Under the pieces are notes generated by a model that did not search any database, was not told the DNA's origin, and saw only the letters and a program-made list of their open reading frames with translations. Made by a program: the position numbers and the translations under genes. From assembly GCA_036522235.1 (NCBI GenBank), contig DATDGG010000243.1:1-34122 (forward strand): a stretch of 34,122 nt of DNA. Reading direction: 5' to 3'. Origin of the DNA: VAZQ01 sp036522235 (lineage in GTDB: Bacteria; Pseudomonadota; Alphaproteobacteria; Rhizobiales; Xanthobacteraceae). Shown one piece after another: positions 1 through 7,182 of this stretch; the stretch's first letter is position 1; each line of letters opens with the position of its first letter.

Positions 1-1233
1 GTTGAACACGCCGTAGTGGCCGACACCGGGCTGCATCCAGTGCGATTTGCGCTCGCTCGGGATGTTGACGCACAGCGCGTGCGCCGCCTCGGTCTGCCCG
101 AGGCCCGAAATGTCGTCGTTCTCGCCCTCGACCGTGAGCAGCGCAACGCGGCGGATGCGGGCCGGATCGACCGGTGCCCTTCGATGCGTCATCGTGCCGT
201 TCGGCAGATCGTGGCGGACGAACACCGTGTCCACGGTCTGCAGATAGAACTCGGCGCTCAGATCCATCACCGCCAGATACTCATCGTAGAATTCACGATG
301 CTTCTGGGCCGAATCGCCGTCGCCTTTGACGAGATGCGTGAACAGGTTGCGATGCGCCTCGATGTGGCGCTCCAGGTTCATGCTGACGAAGCCGTGGAGC
401 TGCAGGAATCCCGGATAAACGTCGCGCATCACGCCCGGATTGGGAAACGGCACCTTGGTGATGACGTTGCGCCGGAACCAGTCGATGCCGCGCCGCTCCG
501 CCAGCTCGTTCACGACGGTTGGATTGACGCGGGTGTCGATCGGCCCGCCCATCAGCACCATGGAATGGGGCACATAGGGATCCTCGGTCGCCTCCATGCG
601 GGCGACCGCGGCCAGCACCGGCACCGACGGCTGACACACCGCCAGCACGTGCACGTCGCCGTTCAGGAGATGCAGTATCGAGATCACGTAATCGATATAG
701 TCGTCGAGATCGAACCGGCCGGCGGAGAGCGGCACCATACGGGCGTCCGCCCACTCTGTGATATAGACGTCGTGGTTGGGCAGGAAGCCTTCGACGGTGC
801 CACGCAGCAAGGTCGCATAGTGCCCCGACATCGGCGCCACGATCAGCAGGCGCGGCTGCGGCCGGCGCGGCCGGCGCTCAAAGGCGCGCTCGAAATGCAA
901 CAGCCGGCAGAACGGCCGCTCCCACACCGTCGAAATGTGCACCGGAATACGTTCGCCGCCCACCAAAGTGGAATCGATCCGCCATTCGGGCTTGCCGTAG
1001 CGGCGGGTCGAGCGCTCGAACATTTCGCTGGCCGCCGCCATGGTCTTGCCGAACTCGGTGTGGGCCATGGGATTGGCGGGATTCTTGAAGAACAGCCGGG
1101 TCGCGTCGGCAAACGCGCGCGCCGGATTGAGCGAGGCCTGGCTCATCTCGTAGAACCAGTAGAACGGCGCTGCCAGCATCGGGCCATGGCCGCCCAATGC
1201 GGCCGGAGCGCCGCCGAATTCCCCAATAGCCAT
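1..1233 (-). CDS. phaZ: Intracellular polyhydroxyalkanoate depolymerase (3' end outside window)
   Basis: The 411 visible codons read MAIGEFGG... and match the intracellular PHA depolymerase family, which hydrolyses stored native polyhydroxybutyrate granules in the cytoplasm. An alpha/beta-hydrolase core is visible. The nucleophile motif is VCQPSVP, with Cys in place of Ser as in Ralstonia PhaZ1. A late acidic motif, VEGENDDISG, and the histidine motif GVGHYGVF supply the probable Asp and His of the triad. There is no signal peptide, which fits a granule-bound enzyme. Family members are about 400-430 residues, so only the last few tens of residues are missing beyond position 1. The ATG at 1233 has a G-rich stretch just upstream. 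A CTGC-N3-GCAG palindrome lies 23 bp upstream and suggests control by PhaR. The family call is secure; granule specificity is inferred. Confidence 0.93.
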   Translation of the reverse strand, partial: MAIGEFGGAPAALGGHGPMLAAPFYWFYEMSQASLNPARAFADATRLFFKNPANPMAHTEFGKTMAAASEMFERSTRRYGKPEWRIDSTLVGGERIPVHISTVWERPFCRLLHFERAFERRPRRPQPRLLIVAPMSGHYATLLRGTVEGFLPNHDVYITEWADARMVPLSAGRFDLDDYIDYVISILHLLNGDVHVLAVCQPSVPVLAAVARMEATEDPYVPHSMVLMGGPIDTRVNPTVVNELAERRGIDWFRRNVITKVPFPNPGVMRDVYPGFLQLHGFVSMNLERHIEAHRNLFTHLVKGDGDSAQKHREFYDEYLAVMDLSAEFYLQTVDTVFVRHDLPNGTMTHRRAPVDPARIRRVALLTVEGENDDISGLGQTEAAHALCVNIPSERKSHWMQPGVGHYGVFN

Positions 1234-1255
1234 TCCCCCGGCCCCTAGCGGTTCT

Positions 1256-1270
1256 TGCTGCACTGCAGCA
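1256..1270. promoter_or_regulatory. Palindrome of PhaR operator type upstream of phaZ
   Basis: TGCTGCA-C-TGCAGCA is a perfect 15-bp palindrome containing CTGC-N3-GCAG, the core described for the PHA-responsive repressor PhaR. It lies 23 bp before the phaZ start. A second TGC-rich tract with repeated TTGCATTG units lies further upstream at about 1400-1420. The position in the leader of a PHA-granule gene makes regulation plausible. No binding data exist here, so the assignment is by motif and context. Confidence 0.45.
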
Positions 1271-1365
1271 GAGTGTCGTTTTTCCTTCACGCGGTCAACC
1301 TAACCCCTCGGTTCTGCCATCCCATTAAGGAGATGGGTATTCTTGTCCTCTCGGTAAATGGGGAG

Positions 1366-1394
1366 CTAGGGCGGTCTCACTGAGACCGCCCTAG
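1366..1394. terminator. Strong stem-loop between the ABC exporter operon and phaZ
   Basis: A near-perfect palindrome, CTAGGGCGGTCTCA-C-TGAGACCGCCCTAG, has 14-bp arms. It lies downstream of the ABC permease gene, where a terminator would isolate it from phaZ. The U-rich tail (CATTTTTG) follows it on the plus strand only; on the minus strand, where transcription is expected, there is no T tract. It may therefore act as a transcript-end hairpin or simply be a palindromic repeat. Confidence 0.4.
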
Positions 1395-1417
1395 CATTTT
1401 TGCATTGTTGCATTGTC

Positions 1418-1482
1418 GCATTTTCGGACGGAAAACCGGCTTCCATCCCCGCCTTCGCGGGGCAAGCTTTTCCTGAAAATGC
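1418..1482. repeat. Palindromic intergenic element with an internal hairpin
   Basis: Inverted ends GCATTTTC (1418-1425) and GAAAATGC (1475-1482) enclose GGACGGAAAACCGG. A perfect inner hairpin, CCCCGC-CTTC-GCGGGG, lies at 1447-1462. The outer part resembles a small dispersed element I know from Rhizobiales genomes. The inner hairpin looks inserted into it. The assignment to a dispersed family comes from memory, not from a search. Confidence 0.45.
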
Positions 1483-1485
1483 TTC

Positions 1486-2307
1486 CTATTCGCCCGATTG
1501 CATCAACGAGCCTTGCCGGCGGGCGCTCTTGAGAAGCGCCAGGAAGGCAATAACCGCAGCGGCGAAAAAGAGGGCGTTAAGGGCAAGCGCCTGCGCCATG
1601 AGGTCGGCGCGAAACTCATGGGTGATGACCAGCGCCCGCATGCCTTCGAAAACATAGGTCGGCGGCAGCGACCAGGAGATGACCTGCATCCAGGCCGGCA
1701 ACGTCGCCACCGGGTAGTAGACGCAGGTCAGCGGCATCAGCACGAACATCAGGGTCCAGGCCAGGCTTTCCGCTCCCATGCCGTTGCGCAGGAGCACGCC
1801 CGACACCACGATGCCGACCGACCAGCTGGTGAGAATGAGATTGGCGAAGAAGGCGGCGAGCGCAAACCCCATCCCATAAATGTTGAAGCCGAAGAACGCG
1901 ATGGCGAGCAGCGAGACCGGCACCATGCCGATCGCCAGCCGCACGACGCTCATGATCATCAAGGCGGCGACGAACTCGATCGGCCGCAGCGGGCTGATCA
2001 TCAGGTTGCCGAGATTGCGCGCCCACATTTCCTCGAGAAACGACACCGAGAAGCCGAGCTGCCCGCGGAACAGAATGTCCCACAACAGCACCGCGCCGAT
2101 GAACATGCCGCCGGCGCGCGCGAAAAAGCCGGCATTCTGCGAGATGTAGAGCTGCAGAAATCCCCAGACGAACAATTGCATCATCGGCCAGTAGACGAGC
2201 TCCAGGATGCGCGGCCATGACGAGCGCAGGAGATAGAGATAGCGCAGCACCATCGCGGCCACGCGGTGGGGCGCGAGCGTGATCGCCGAGGTCGCGACGG
2301 CGCTCAT
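1486..2307 (-). CDS. ABC-2 type transporter permease
   Basis: This 273-residue integral membrane protein has about six hydrophobic segments and the ABC-2 (COG0842) pattern. A cytoplasmic N-terminus leads to a first membrane segment near LELVYWPMMQLFVWG. The mid-region LISPLRPIEFVAALMIMS and the late LPAWMQVISWSLPPTYVFEGMR are typical of this permease class. The start at 2307 is chosen because the stop of the upstream ATPase gene overlaps it as ATGA (2304-2307), the usual translational coupling; an in-frame extension upstream would lie inside the ATPase gene. With the ATPase it forms a two-gene exporter in which each polypeptide would dimerise. The substrate cannot be told from sequence. A strong stem-loop lies about 90 bp downstream. 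Confidence 0.9.
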   Translation of the reverse strand: MSAVATSAITLAPHRVAAMVLRYLYLLRSSWPRILELVYWPMMQLFVWGFLQLYISQNAGFFARAGGMFIGAVLLWDILFRGQLGFSVSFLEEMWARNLGNLMISPLRPIEFVAALMIMSVVRLAIGMVPVSLLAIAFFGFNIYGMGFALAAFFANLILTSWSVGIVVSGVLLRNGMGAESLAWTLMFVLMPLTCVYYPVATLPAWMQVISWSLPPTYVFEGMRALVITHEFRADLMAQALALNALFFAAAVIAFLALLKSARRQGSLMQSGE

Positions 2308-3080
2308 TGCGCGGCCTCGCGCGCCTCGCCGCGGCCACGCGCGACGTCGAGGAAGACCTCCTCGAGCGTCGCCCGGCCATAGCGGGTCAACAGGCGCGCG
2401 GGCGCGTCGTCGTCCTCGATGCGGCCGCGCTTCATCATGATGACGCGCTCGCACAGGCGTTCCACCTCGGACATGTTGTGGGAGGCGAGCAGCACGGTCG
2501 CGCCATGCTGCTTGCGAAAGCGCTCGAGGCGCTCGCGCACCCAGTCGGCGGTATCCGGATCGAGCGAGGCGGTCGGCTCGTCGAGCAGCAGAACGTCCGG
2601 CTGATTGATCAGCGCCTTGGCCAAGGCCACGCGGGTTTTCTGTCCGGCCGAGAGCTTGCCGGTCGGCCGGTCCAGGAACTCGCCGAGCTCCAACTGCGCG
2701 GCGATGTCGGCGATGCGCTCGCGCAGGTCCTCGACGGCGTAGAGCTTGCCGAACACATTGAGGTTCTGGCGAACCGTGAGACGGTGCGGCATGTCGATAT
2801 AGGGCGACTCGAAATTCATCCGGTGCAGCACCTGGTAGCGCTGGCCCGGCATCTGCGCGCCGAGCACCTTGGCGCTGCCGGAGGTGGGCATGACGAGCCC
2901 CAAGATCATCGCAATGGTGGTGGTCTTGCCGGCACCATTGCCGCCGAGGAGCCCGGTGACCGAGCCCGGCTCGAGCGCGAACGAAATGCCGTCGACCGCG
3001 CGGGTCGCGCCGTAGACTTTGACCAATTGATCGACCGCGATGGCGGGCTCGGTGGGCACGATCTCACTCAGGTTTTTCAC
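2304..3080 (-). CDS. ABC transporter ATP-binding protein (ABC-2 exporter)
   Basis: This 258-residue nucleotide-binding subunit (COG1131 type) has Walker A GGNGAGKTT near residues 46-54, signature LSAGQKTRVALAKAL, Walker B VLLLDEPTASLDPD and the switch histidine in LLASHNMSEVERLCE. It powers the permease encoded by the overlapping next gene. The most upstream start in frame is a GTG at 3080 without a clear Shine-Dalgarno; another GTG lies seven codons later. The 5' end lies in a run of imperfect 13-bp repeats (3069-3107), so the start is less sure than the identity. The divergent neighbour is regB, with 153 bp between the starts. The substrate is unknown. Confidence 0.92.
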   Translation of the reverse strand: MKNLSEIVPTEPAIAVDQLVKVYGATRAVDGISFALEPGSVTGLLGGNGAGKTTTIAMILGLVMPTSGSAKVLGAQMPGQRYQVLHRMNFESPYIDMPHRLTVRQNLNVFGKLYAVEDLRERIADIAAQLELGEFLDRPTGKLSAGQKTRVALAKALINQPDVLLLDEPTASLDPDTADWVRERLERFRKQHGATVLLASHNMSEVERLCERVIMMKRGRIEDDDAPARLLTRYGRATLEEVFLDVARGRGEAREAAQ

Positions 3081-3107
3081 TCAGGCTTTGCAGACAGGCT
3101 TTGCGGA
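3069..3107. repeat. Three imperfect 13-bp tandem repeats over the ABC ATPase start
   Basis: On the plus strand the units are CAGGTTTTTCACT (3069-3081), CAGGCTTTGCAGA (3082-3094) and CAGGCTTTGCGGA (3095-3107). The last two differ at one base. The GTG start of the ATPase gene lies in the first unit, so the array covers its leader and ribosome-binding region. Confidence 0.6.
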
Positions 3108-3233
3108 CAAGTCCGGCAGATGTGAGCCTGTCCGGCGCCCGGCGCAAGGCCCCGCACGGCGCCGCGCCGCGATGGCGGGCCTGCGCCCCCCGCCGCGGTT
3201 GAGCGGGCGGCCGCAACCGTTAGATTGGGGGAC

Positions 3234-4568
3234 ATGAGCGAACAAGCCGCGGAGCGGGCGGGCCTGCAGGCCTTCCAAGCGGGGCGCAATGTGCGCCTCC
3301 CCACGCTGGTGCGGCTGCGCTGGCTGGCGGTGATCGGCCAGACCACCGCCGTGCTGGTGGTCTATCTGGGGCTCGATTTCGATCTGCCGATCTGGGCCTG
3401 CCTCGCCGTGATCGCGCTCGCGGCCTGGCTCAATGTGGCGGTGCGCCTGCGCTTCCGCATGACCCAGCGGGTCGAACCCGACCGCGCCGCCTGGCTGCTC
3501 GCCTTCGACATCGCCGAACTGGCGATCCTGTTGTTCCTCACCGGCGGGCTCGAAAACCCGTTCGCGTTCCTGTTCCTGGGGCCGGTGCTGTTGTCGGCGA
3601 CCGCGCTGCCGCCGCGGTTGACCCTGATGCTCGGCGGCTTCGCGGCCGCCTGCGCGACCGTGCTGATCTTCGTCCATTACCCCTTGCCGTGGGACGCCGA
3701 CCAGCCGCTCGAATTGCCGCCCATCTATACGATGGGGGTCTGGCTGTCGCTGTTGCTCGCCATCGGCTTCATCGGCGCCTATGCGTGGCAGCTCACCGAG
3801 GAAGCCCGCCAGCTCGCCGACGCGCTGGCCGCGACCGAGCTCGTGCTCGCGCGCGAACAGCACCTCTCCCAGCTCGACGGGCTCGCCGCCGCCGCCGCCC
3901 ATGAGCTCGGCACGCCGCTCTCCACCATCACGGTGATCGCCACCGAAATCGAGCGCGAGATGAAGCCGGATGCCCCCCATGCCGACGACGTGCGGCTCCT
4001 GCGCGAGCAGGCGCAGCGCTGCCGCGGCATCCTGGCCAAGCTCACGCAGCTCTCGGCCAGCGCCGAGCCGTTCGATCGCATGCCGCTCTCCGCCCTGATC
4101 GAGGAGGTGGTGGCGCCGCACCGCAATTTCGGGGTGACCATCGATGTGACGCTGGCGCCCCGCGAGGCGGCGGCCGAGCCGATCGGCCGGCGCAACCCGG
4201 TCATTCTCTATGGGCTCGGCAATCTCCTGGAAAATGCGGTGGATTTTGCGCACGCCCGGGTCGAGGTGACGGCGGAATGGAGCGCCGAGGAAGTCGTGCT
4301 CACGATCAACGACGACGGGCCGGGATTTGCGCCCGAGATCATGGATCGGATCGGCGAGCCCTATGTGACCGGCCGGCCGCGCGTGCACCACAGCGTCGAT
4401 GTCGAGGCGGGCGGGCTCGGGCTCGGCCTGTTCATCGCCAAGACTCTGCTCGAACGTTCGGGCGCGCGCCTGCTTTTCGCCAATCGGGCGTCCCCCCTGC
4501 AGGGCGCGTCGGTACGGGGGCGCTGGGCCCGCGGCGATTTCGAGGAGACCTCCGAGGGGGCCTTCTGA
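3234..4568 (+). CDS. regB: Redox sensor histidine kinase RegB (PrrB/ActS)
   Basis: This 444-residue membrane kinase belongs to the RegB/PrrB/ActS family, which senses the respiratory quinone pool and oxygen status and phosphorylates RegA. Six membrane segments fill roughly residues 25-185. The quinone-associated heptad GGLENPF is at 104-110. The H-box HELGTPLSTI places the phosphorylated His at 223. The redox-active cysteine region QAQRCRGIL has its Cys at 263. The ATPase domain shows NLLENAVDFA (N-box), INDDGPGFAP (G1) and GGLGLGLFIA (G2). The ATG at 3234 is preferred over an upstream TTG at 3225; a GGGGG run sits just before it, with short spacing. regA follows on the same strand. The senC/cox assembly gene often found beside this pair is absent here. 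Confidence 0.95.
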   Translation: MSEQAAERAGLQAFQAGRNVRLPTLVRLRWLAVIGQTTAVLVVYLGLDFDLPIWACLAVIALAAWLNVAVRLRFRMTQRVEPDRAAWLLAFDIAELAILLFLTGGLENPFAFLFLGPVLLSATALPPRLTLMLGGFAAACATVLIFVHYPLPWDADQPLELPPIYTMGVWLSLLLAIGFIGAYAWQLTEEARQLADALAATELVLAREQHLSQLDGLAAAAAHELGTPLSTITVIATEIEREMKPDAPHADDVRLLREQAQRCRGILAKLTQLSASAEPFDRMPLSALIEEVVAPHRNFGVTIDVTLAPREAAAEPIGRRNPVILYGLGNLLENAVDFAHARVEVTAEWSAEEVVLTINDDGPGFAPEIMDRIGEPYVTGRPRVHHSVDVEAGGLGLGLFIAKTLLERSGARLLFANRASPLQGASVRGRWARGDFEETSEGAF

Positions 4569-4642
4569 GGGCTTCAAATCGCCTCGACCTCACCCCCGGA
4601 TGGCGAAGAGTTTATCTTAACGGGCTTTGTTTGTTGCGTTCA

Positions 4643-4659
4643 CCGCAATATATATGCGG
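4643..4659. promoter_or_regulatory. Palindrome and possible promoter between regB and regA
   Basis: CCGCA-ATATATA-TGCGG is a 17-bp inverted repeat with an AT-only centre in otherwise GC-rich DNA, 54 bp before the regA start. A weak sigma-70-like pair, TTGTTT (4627-4632) and TATATG (4651-4656), overlaps it with an 18-bp spacer. This may give regA its own regulated promoter in addition to read-through from regB. Inference from motif only. Confidence 0.35.
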
Positions 4660-4713
4660 AATTCGTGGCGTGGGCGAATTGCCGCGGGGTTTGCTGTTGG
4701 AGGCATCATGGTC

Positions 4714-5268
4714 ATGGCCGAAAGCCGCGCGGGTGCGCAAGCGGGCGACCGAACCCTGCTGATCGTCGAGGACGACAAGTCGTTTCTGCAGCGGCTCGCC
4801 CGCGCGATGGAGAGCCGCGGCTTCACGGTCACTACCGCGGAATCGATTGCCGAGGGACTAAGCCGCCTGGAGACCGCCTCGCCGGCCTTCGCGGTCGTCG
4901 ACATGCGGCTTGCCGACGGCAACGGCCTCGAAGTGATCTCCGCGCTCAAGCGCCGTCGGCCCGACGCCCGCGCCATCATCCTCACCGGTTACGGCAATAT
5001 CGCGACCGCGGTGAATGCCGTGAAGATGGGCGCGGTCGACTATCTGGCCAAGCCGGTCGATGCCGACGACGTGGCGGCGGCGCTGCTGGCCCATGACGGC
5101 GTCGCGGCCGAGCCGCCCGAGCACCCCATGTCGGCCGACCGCGTGCGCTGGGAGCACATCCAGCGCATCTACGAATTGTGCGGCCGCAACGTCTCGGAGA
5201 CGGCGCGCCGCCTCAACATGCACCGGCGCACCCTGCAGCGCATTTTGGCGAAGCGCGCGCCCAAATAG
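4714..5268 (+). CDS. regA: Redox response regulator RegA (PrrA/ActR)
   Basis: This 184-residue regulator has the length usual for RegA. The receiver domain has the acidic pair in LLIVEDD, the phospho-acceptor Asp63 in VVDMRLADGNG, the Thr in ILTGYG and the Lys in LAKPVD. A short proline linker leads to the FIS-type helix-turn-helix, with the highly conserved MSADRVRWEHIQRIYELC and NVSETARRLNMHRRTLQRIL. It is the DNA-binding partner of RegB and globally regulates genes for respiration, carbon and nitrogen use under low oxygen. A GGAGG at 4699-4703 serves either the ATG at 4708 or that at 4714; 4714 is chosen because it gives the usual length and a MAE... N-terminus. The gene is separated from regB by 145 bp that hold a palindrome. 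Confidence 0.95.
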   Translation: MAESRAGAQAGDRTLLIVEDDKSFLQRLARAMESRGFTVTTAESIAEGLSRLETASPAFAVVDMRLADGNGLEVISALKRRRPDARAIILTGYGNIATAVNAVKMGAVDYLAKPVDADDVAAALLAHDGVAAEPPEHPMSADRVRWEHIQRIYELCGRNVSETARRLNMHRRTLQRILAKRAPK

Positions 5269-5278
5269 CTCTTTAGTG

Positions 5279-5327
5279 GAGCATGATCCTTTCCGAAAAC
5301 CGGGACCCACTTTTCGGGATCATGCTC
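5279..5327. repeat. GAGCATGATC-type palindromic intergenic repeat
   Basis: Inverted ends GAGCATGATCC and GGATCATGCTC enclose TTTCCGAAAACCGGGACCC and ACTTTTC. I recognise this as a small dispersed palindromic element common between genes in Bradyrhizobium-like genomes. It sits just after the regA stop, between the convergent regA and DUF459 genes, where its hairpin could also end transcripts. A half copy occurs at 20802-20834. Confidence 0.7.
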
Positions 5328-5329
5328 GA

Positions 5330-5359
5330 GATCAGCGGAAAATAGATCAGCGGAAAATA
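5330..5359. repeat. Exact 15-bp tandem duplication across a stop codon
   Basis: GATCAGCGGAAAATA occurs twice head to tail at 5330-5344 and 5345-5359. On the minus strand the second unit holds the last codons and TGA of the DUF459 gene. The first repeats the same codons and TGA after it. Because the unit is a multiple of three, read-through would add IFR and stop again. Confidence 0.85.
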
Positions 5360-7020
5360 TTCGGGATCGTGGCGAACGGCCTGATCGCGGCCGGCGGGCG
5401 CGGCGCCGTGGGCGCCGGTGCCGCGGGCGCCAGTGCCGGCTTCTTGGCGACCTTGGGCTTGCCGTCGTCGGGTCCGTCAAGCTGCGCGGCAGCGGTCGCG
5501 GTCGTGGCCTGAGCGGATGCCGATGCGGCGGCGGGCGGCCTCGGCGCAACCTTCGGGGCGGCCGCGGGGGCCGCGGGCGGAGCGGACGCGACCGGGGATT
5601 GCGACATGGGCTCGTTGGTGACCGTGGCGGCGCCGCCGCGCGGCCAGCTGAAATCGTCGGCCCGGCCGGTCGGCGCCGCGATCGCCTCGCCCTTGGTGAG
5701 GACGCGGTTCGCGATCGGGTCGGGGGTTGCGGGCCGCGCCGCCGCCGGATTTTTCGCGCCGCCCAGAAGCTCCTCGGCGGCGCCCGGCGTCAGCGAGACG
5801 GTCAGCGGAACCACCGGGCCGGCCAGCGGGCGCGACGACGCGCCGCCCGGCTTGGCGCCGGGGGGGCTGAGCTCGATGGTCGAGGGCAGCGCCATCGGAA
5901 CGGCGCGGTTGCCCATGCTGCGATCGATCTCGCGCTCCACATAATGGGCGAGCTTGCGGGCGCCGGCCTTGGTGAAATAGATGCCGTCGGCGCTGCGCAA
6001 GCGCCGGGTCTGGCCTTCGAAATCCGGCCCTTGCGGCGAGAAGCGGCCCTGCTCGTCGACGAAGCCGTCCCAGACATCGACATAGATGATGCCCGCCCGC
6101 TCGGCGCGGGCGCGATAGAGCTCGTTGAGATAGGAGCTGTCCGCCGTCGCCTTGGGACCGCGCTGGGCCGGCAGGCCGATCCAGAGCACCGGCACGCCGC
6201 CGCTCTTCAAGGCCGCAATCGTGGCGTCGATCCGTTTGACATAGGCGGCCTCCCACTGGTCGGTATGAAACTCGAACGTACCGGTGGGGCTGGTGTTGCG
6301 GCCGGCTTCAGCGGCGGCGGGCTGATCCGGACTTTCCGCATCCGGAACAGGCACGTCCTCGGTCGGCGGCGCGGCTTCGGCGGTCTGACCGGGCGGGGCT
6401 TGCGTCCCGGGCTTACCCGGCGCGCCGGCAGCCGGCTTGGGCGGCGGCGCGCGCTCGCGGATCACCTGGTGATCGTTGGTGCCGATCATCATCACGACGA
6501 ATTTCGGCTTCTCGGCCGCGATGATCTCGCGCGCGGTCTGCGCCCAGTCCACGTCGCGCTTGGGGTCATAGCGGATCAGGCCGGAACCGGTGCGGTGCTT
6601 GCGGACAACGCCGATTTCCGGGCGTTCCGAGTAGGCGTCCTCGAGCCCATAGGCGAGCCAATCCGCCATGGCGTCGCCGACGACCACGACCGATGTGGTG
6701 GGCGGCGTATCGGCCTTGTGCTGCTGCGGCGAGGGCGCATGGGAATTGTCCGGCGGCGCTTCGCGGCGCGGCAGATCCTGCGGAGGGCCGAAGAAGCCCC
6801 CGAACGGATTGTAACCCTGGTTGTAGTTCGGGTTGTAGCCCTGCTGCGGCGCCTGCTGGATCGGCGCGGGCGGCCGGCGCGGAGCCCCAAACGGCGACCA
6901 GAATTGCGCCTGCGCGGGCGACAAGAGCGCCAGCGTCAGGCCGGCGGCCGCAACGATCTCGCCGACGCCGACGAGAACGGCGCCGAAGCTCATCCGCCAT
7001 GATTTGCCGTGCACGCGCAT
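5347..7020 (-). CDS. Exported SGNH/GDSL-hydrolase-like protein (DUF459 type)
   Basis: This 557-residue protein has an N-terminal signal region ending near SPAQAQ (about residue 39), a Gly/Asn/Pro/Gln-rich stretch (about 45-80), an SGNH fold (about 108-368) and a long Ala/Pro-rich tail. SGNH landmarks are GDAM at 115-118 in block I, GTND at 180-183 in block III and ADGIYFTKAG around 344-353 in the terminal block. In active members these read GDS and DxxH, so the usual catalytic Ser and His appear as Ala and Tyr here. The Asn and its loop are kept. It is probably periplasmic, on cell-wall or surface-glycan O-acyl groups, either as an enzyme with altered residues or as a non-catalytic relative. 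The start ATG at 7020 has weak ribosome-binding support; an ATG at 6993 is possible. Confidence 0.85.
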   Translation of the reverse strand: MRVHGKSWRMSFGAVLVGVGEIVAAAGLTLALLSPAQAQFWSPFGAPRRPPAPIQQAPQQGYNPNYNQGYNPFGGFFGPPQDLPRREAPPDNSHAPSPQQHKADTPPTTSVVVVGDAMADWLAYGLEDAYSERPEIGVVRKHRTGSGLIRYDPKRDVDWAQTAREIIAAEKPKFVVMMIGTNDHQVIRERAPPPKPAAGAPGKPGTQAPPGQTAEAAPPTEDVPVPDAESPDQPAAAEAGRNTSPTGTFEFHTDQWEAAYVKRIDATIAALKSGGVPVLWIGLPAQRGPKATADSSYLNELYRARAERAGIIYVDVWDGFVDEQGRFSPQGPDFEGQTRRLRSADGIYFTKAGARKLAHYVEREIDRSMGNRAVPMALPSTIELSPPGAKPGGASSRPLAGPVVPLTVSLTPGAAEELLGGAKNPAAARPATPDPIANRVLTKGEAIAAPTGRADDFSWPRGGAATVTNEPMSQSPVASAPPAAPAAAPKVAPRPPAAASASAQATTATAAAQLDGPDDGKPKVAKKPALAPAAPAPTAPRPPAAIRPFATIPNIFR

Positions 7021-7182
7021 GTTTCTGTTCTACGGGCCCGGCCGCAGTGCCAAGGCGCCACCCCGCAATAGTACGACAAAAATGTCAACTTGAAGATGGC
7101 CTTGAGGCAATCCGGGGCGCCAGAGCGGGCATTAACCACAGCCCTTTAGGGGGCGGCCCTGCCTCTTTCGCGATCATGCGCC

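Noticed and set aside
16..1248. Plus-strand open frame of 410 codons opposite the PHA depolymerase gene
   Set aside because: The minus strand gives a continuous PHA depolymerase match with a correct nucleophile motif.
3081..4577. Minus-strand open frame of 498 codons opposite regB
   Set aside because: No motif, biased composition, and regB is unambiguous on the other strand.
7083..7088. TTGACA (minus strand) as a promoter for the DUF459 gene
   Set aside because: No acceptable -10 hexamer occurs 16-18 bp downstream; the nearby TACTAT is only 9 bp away.
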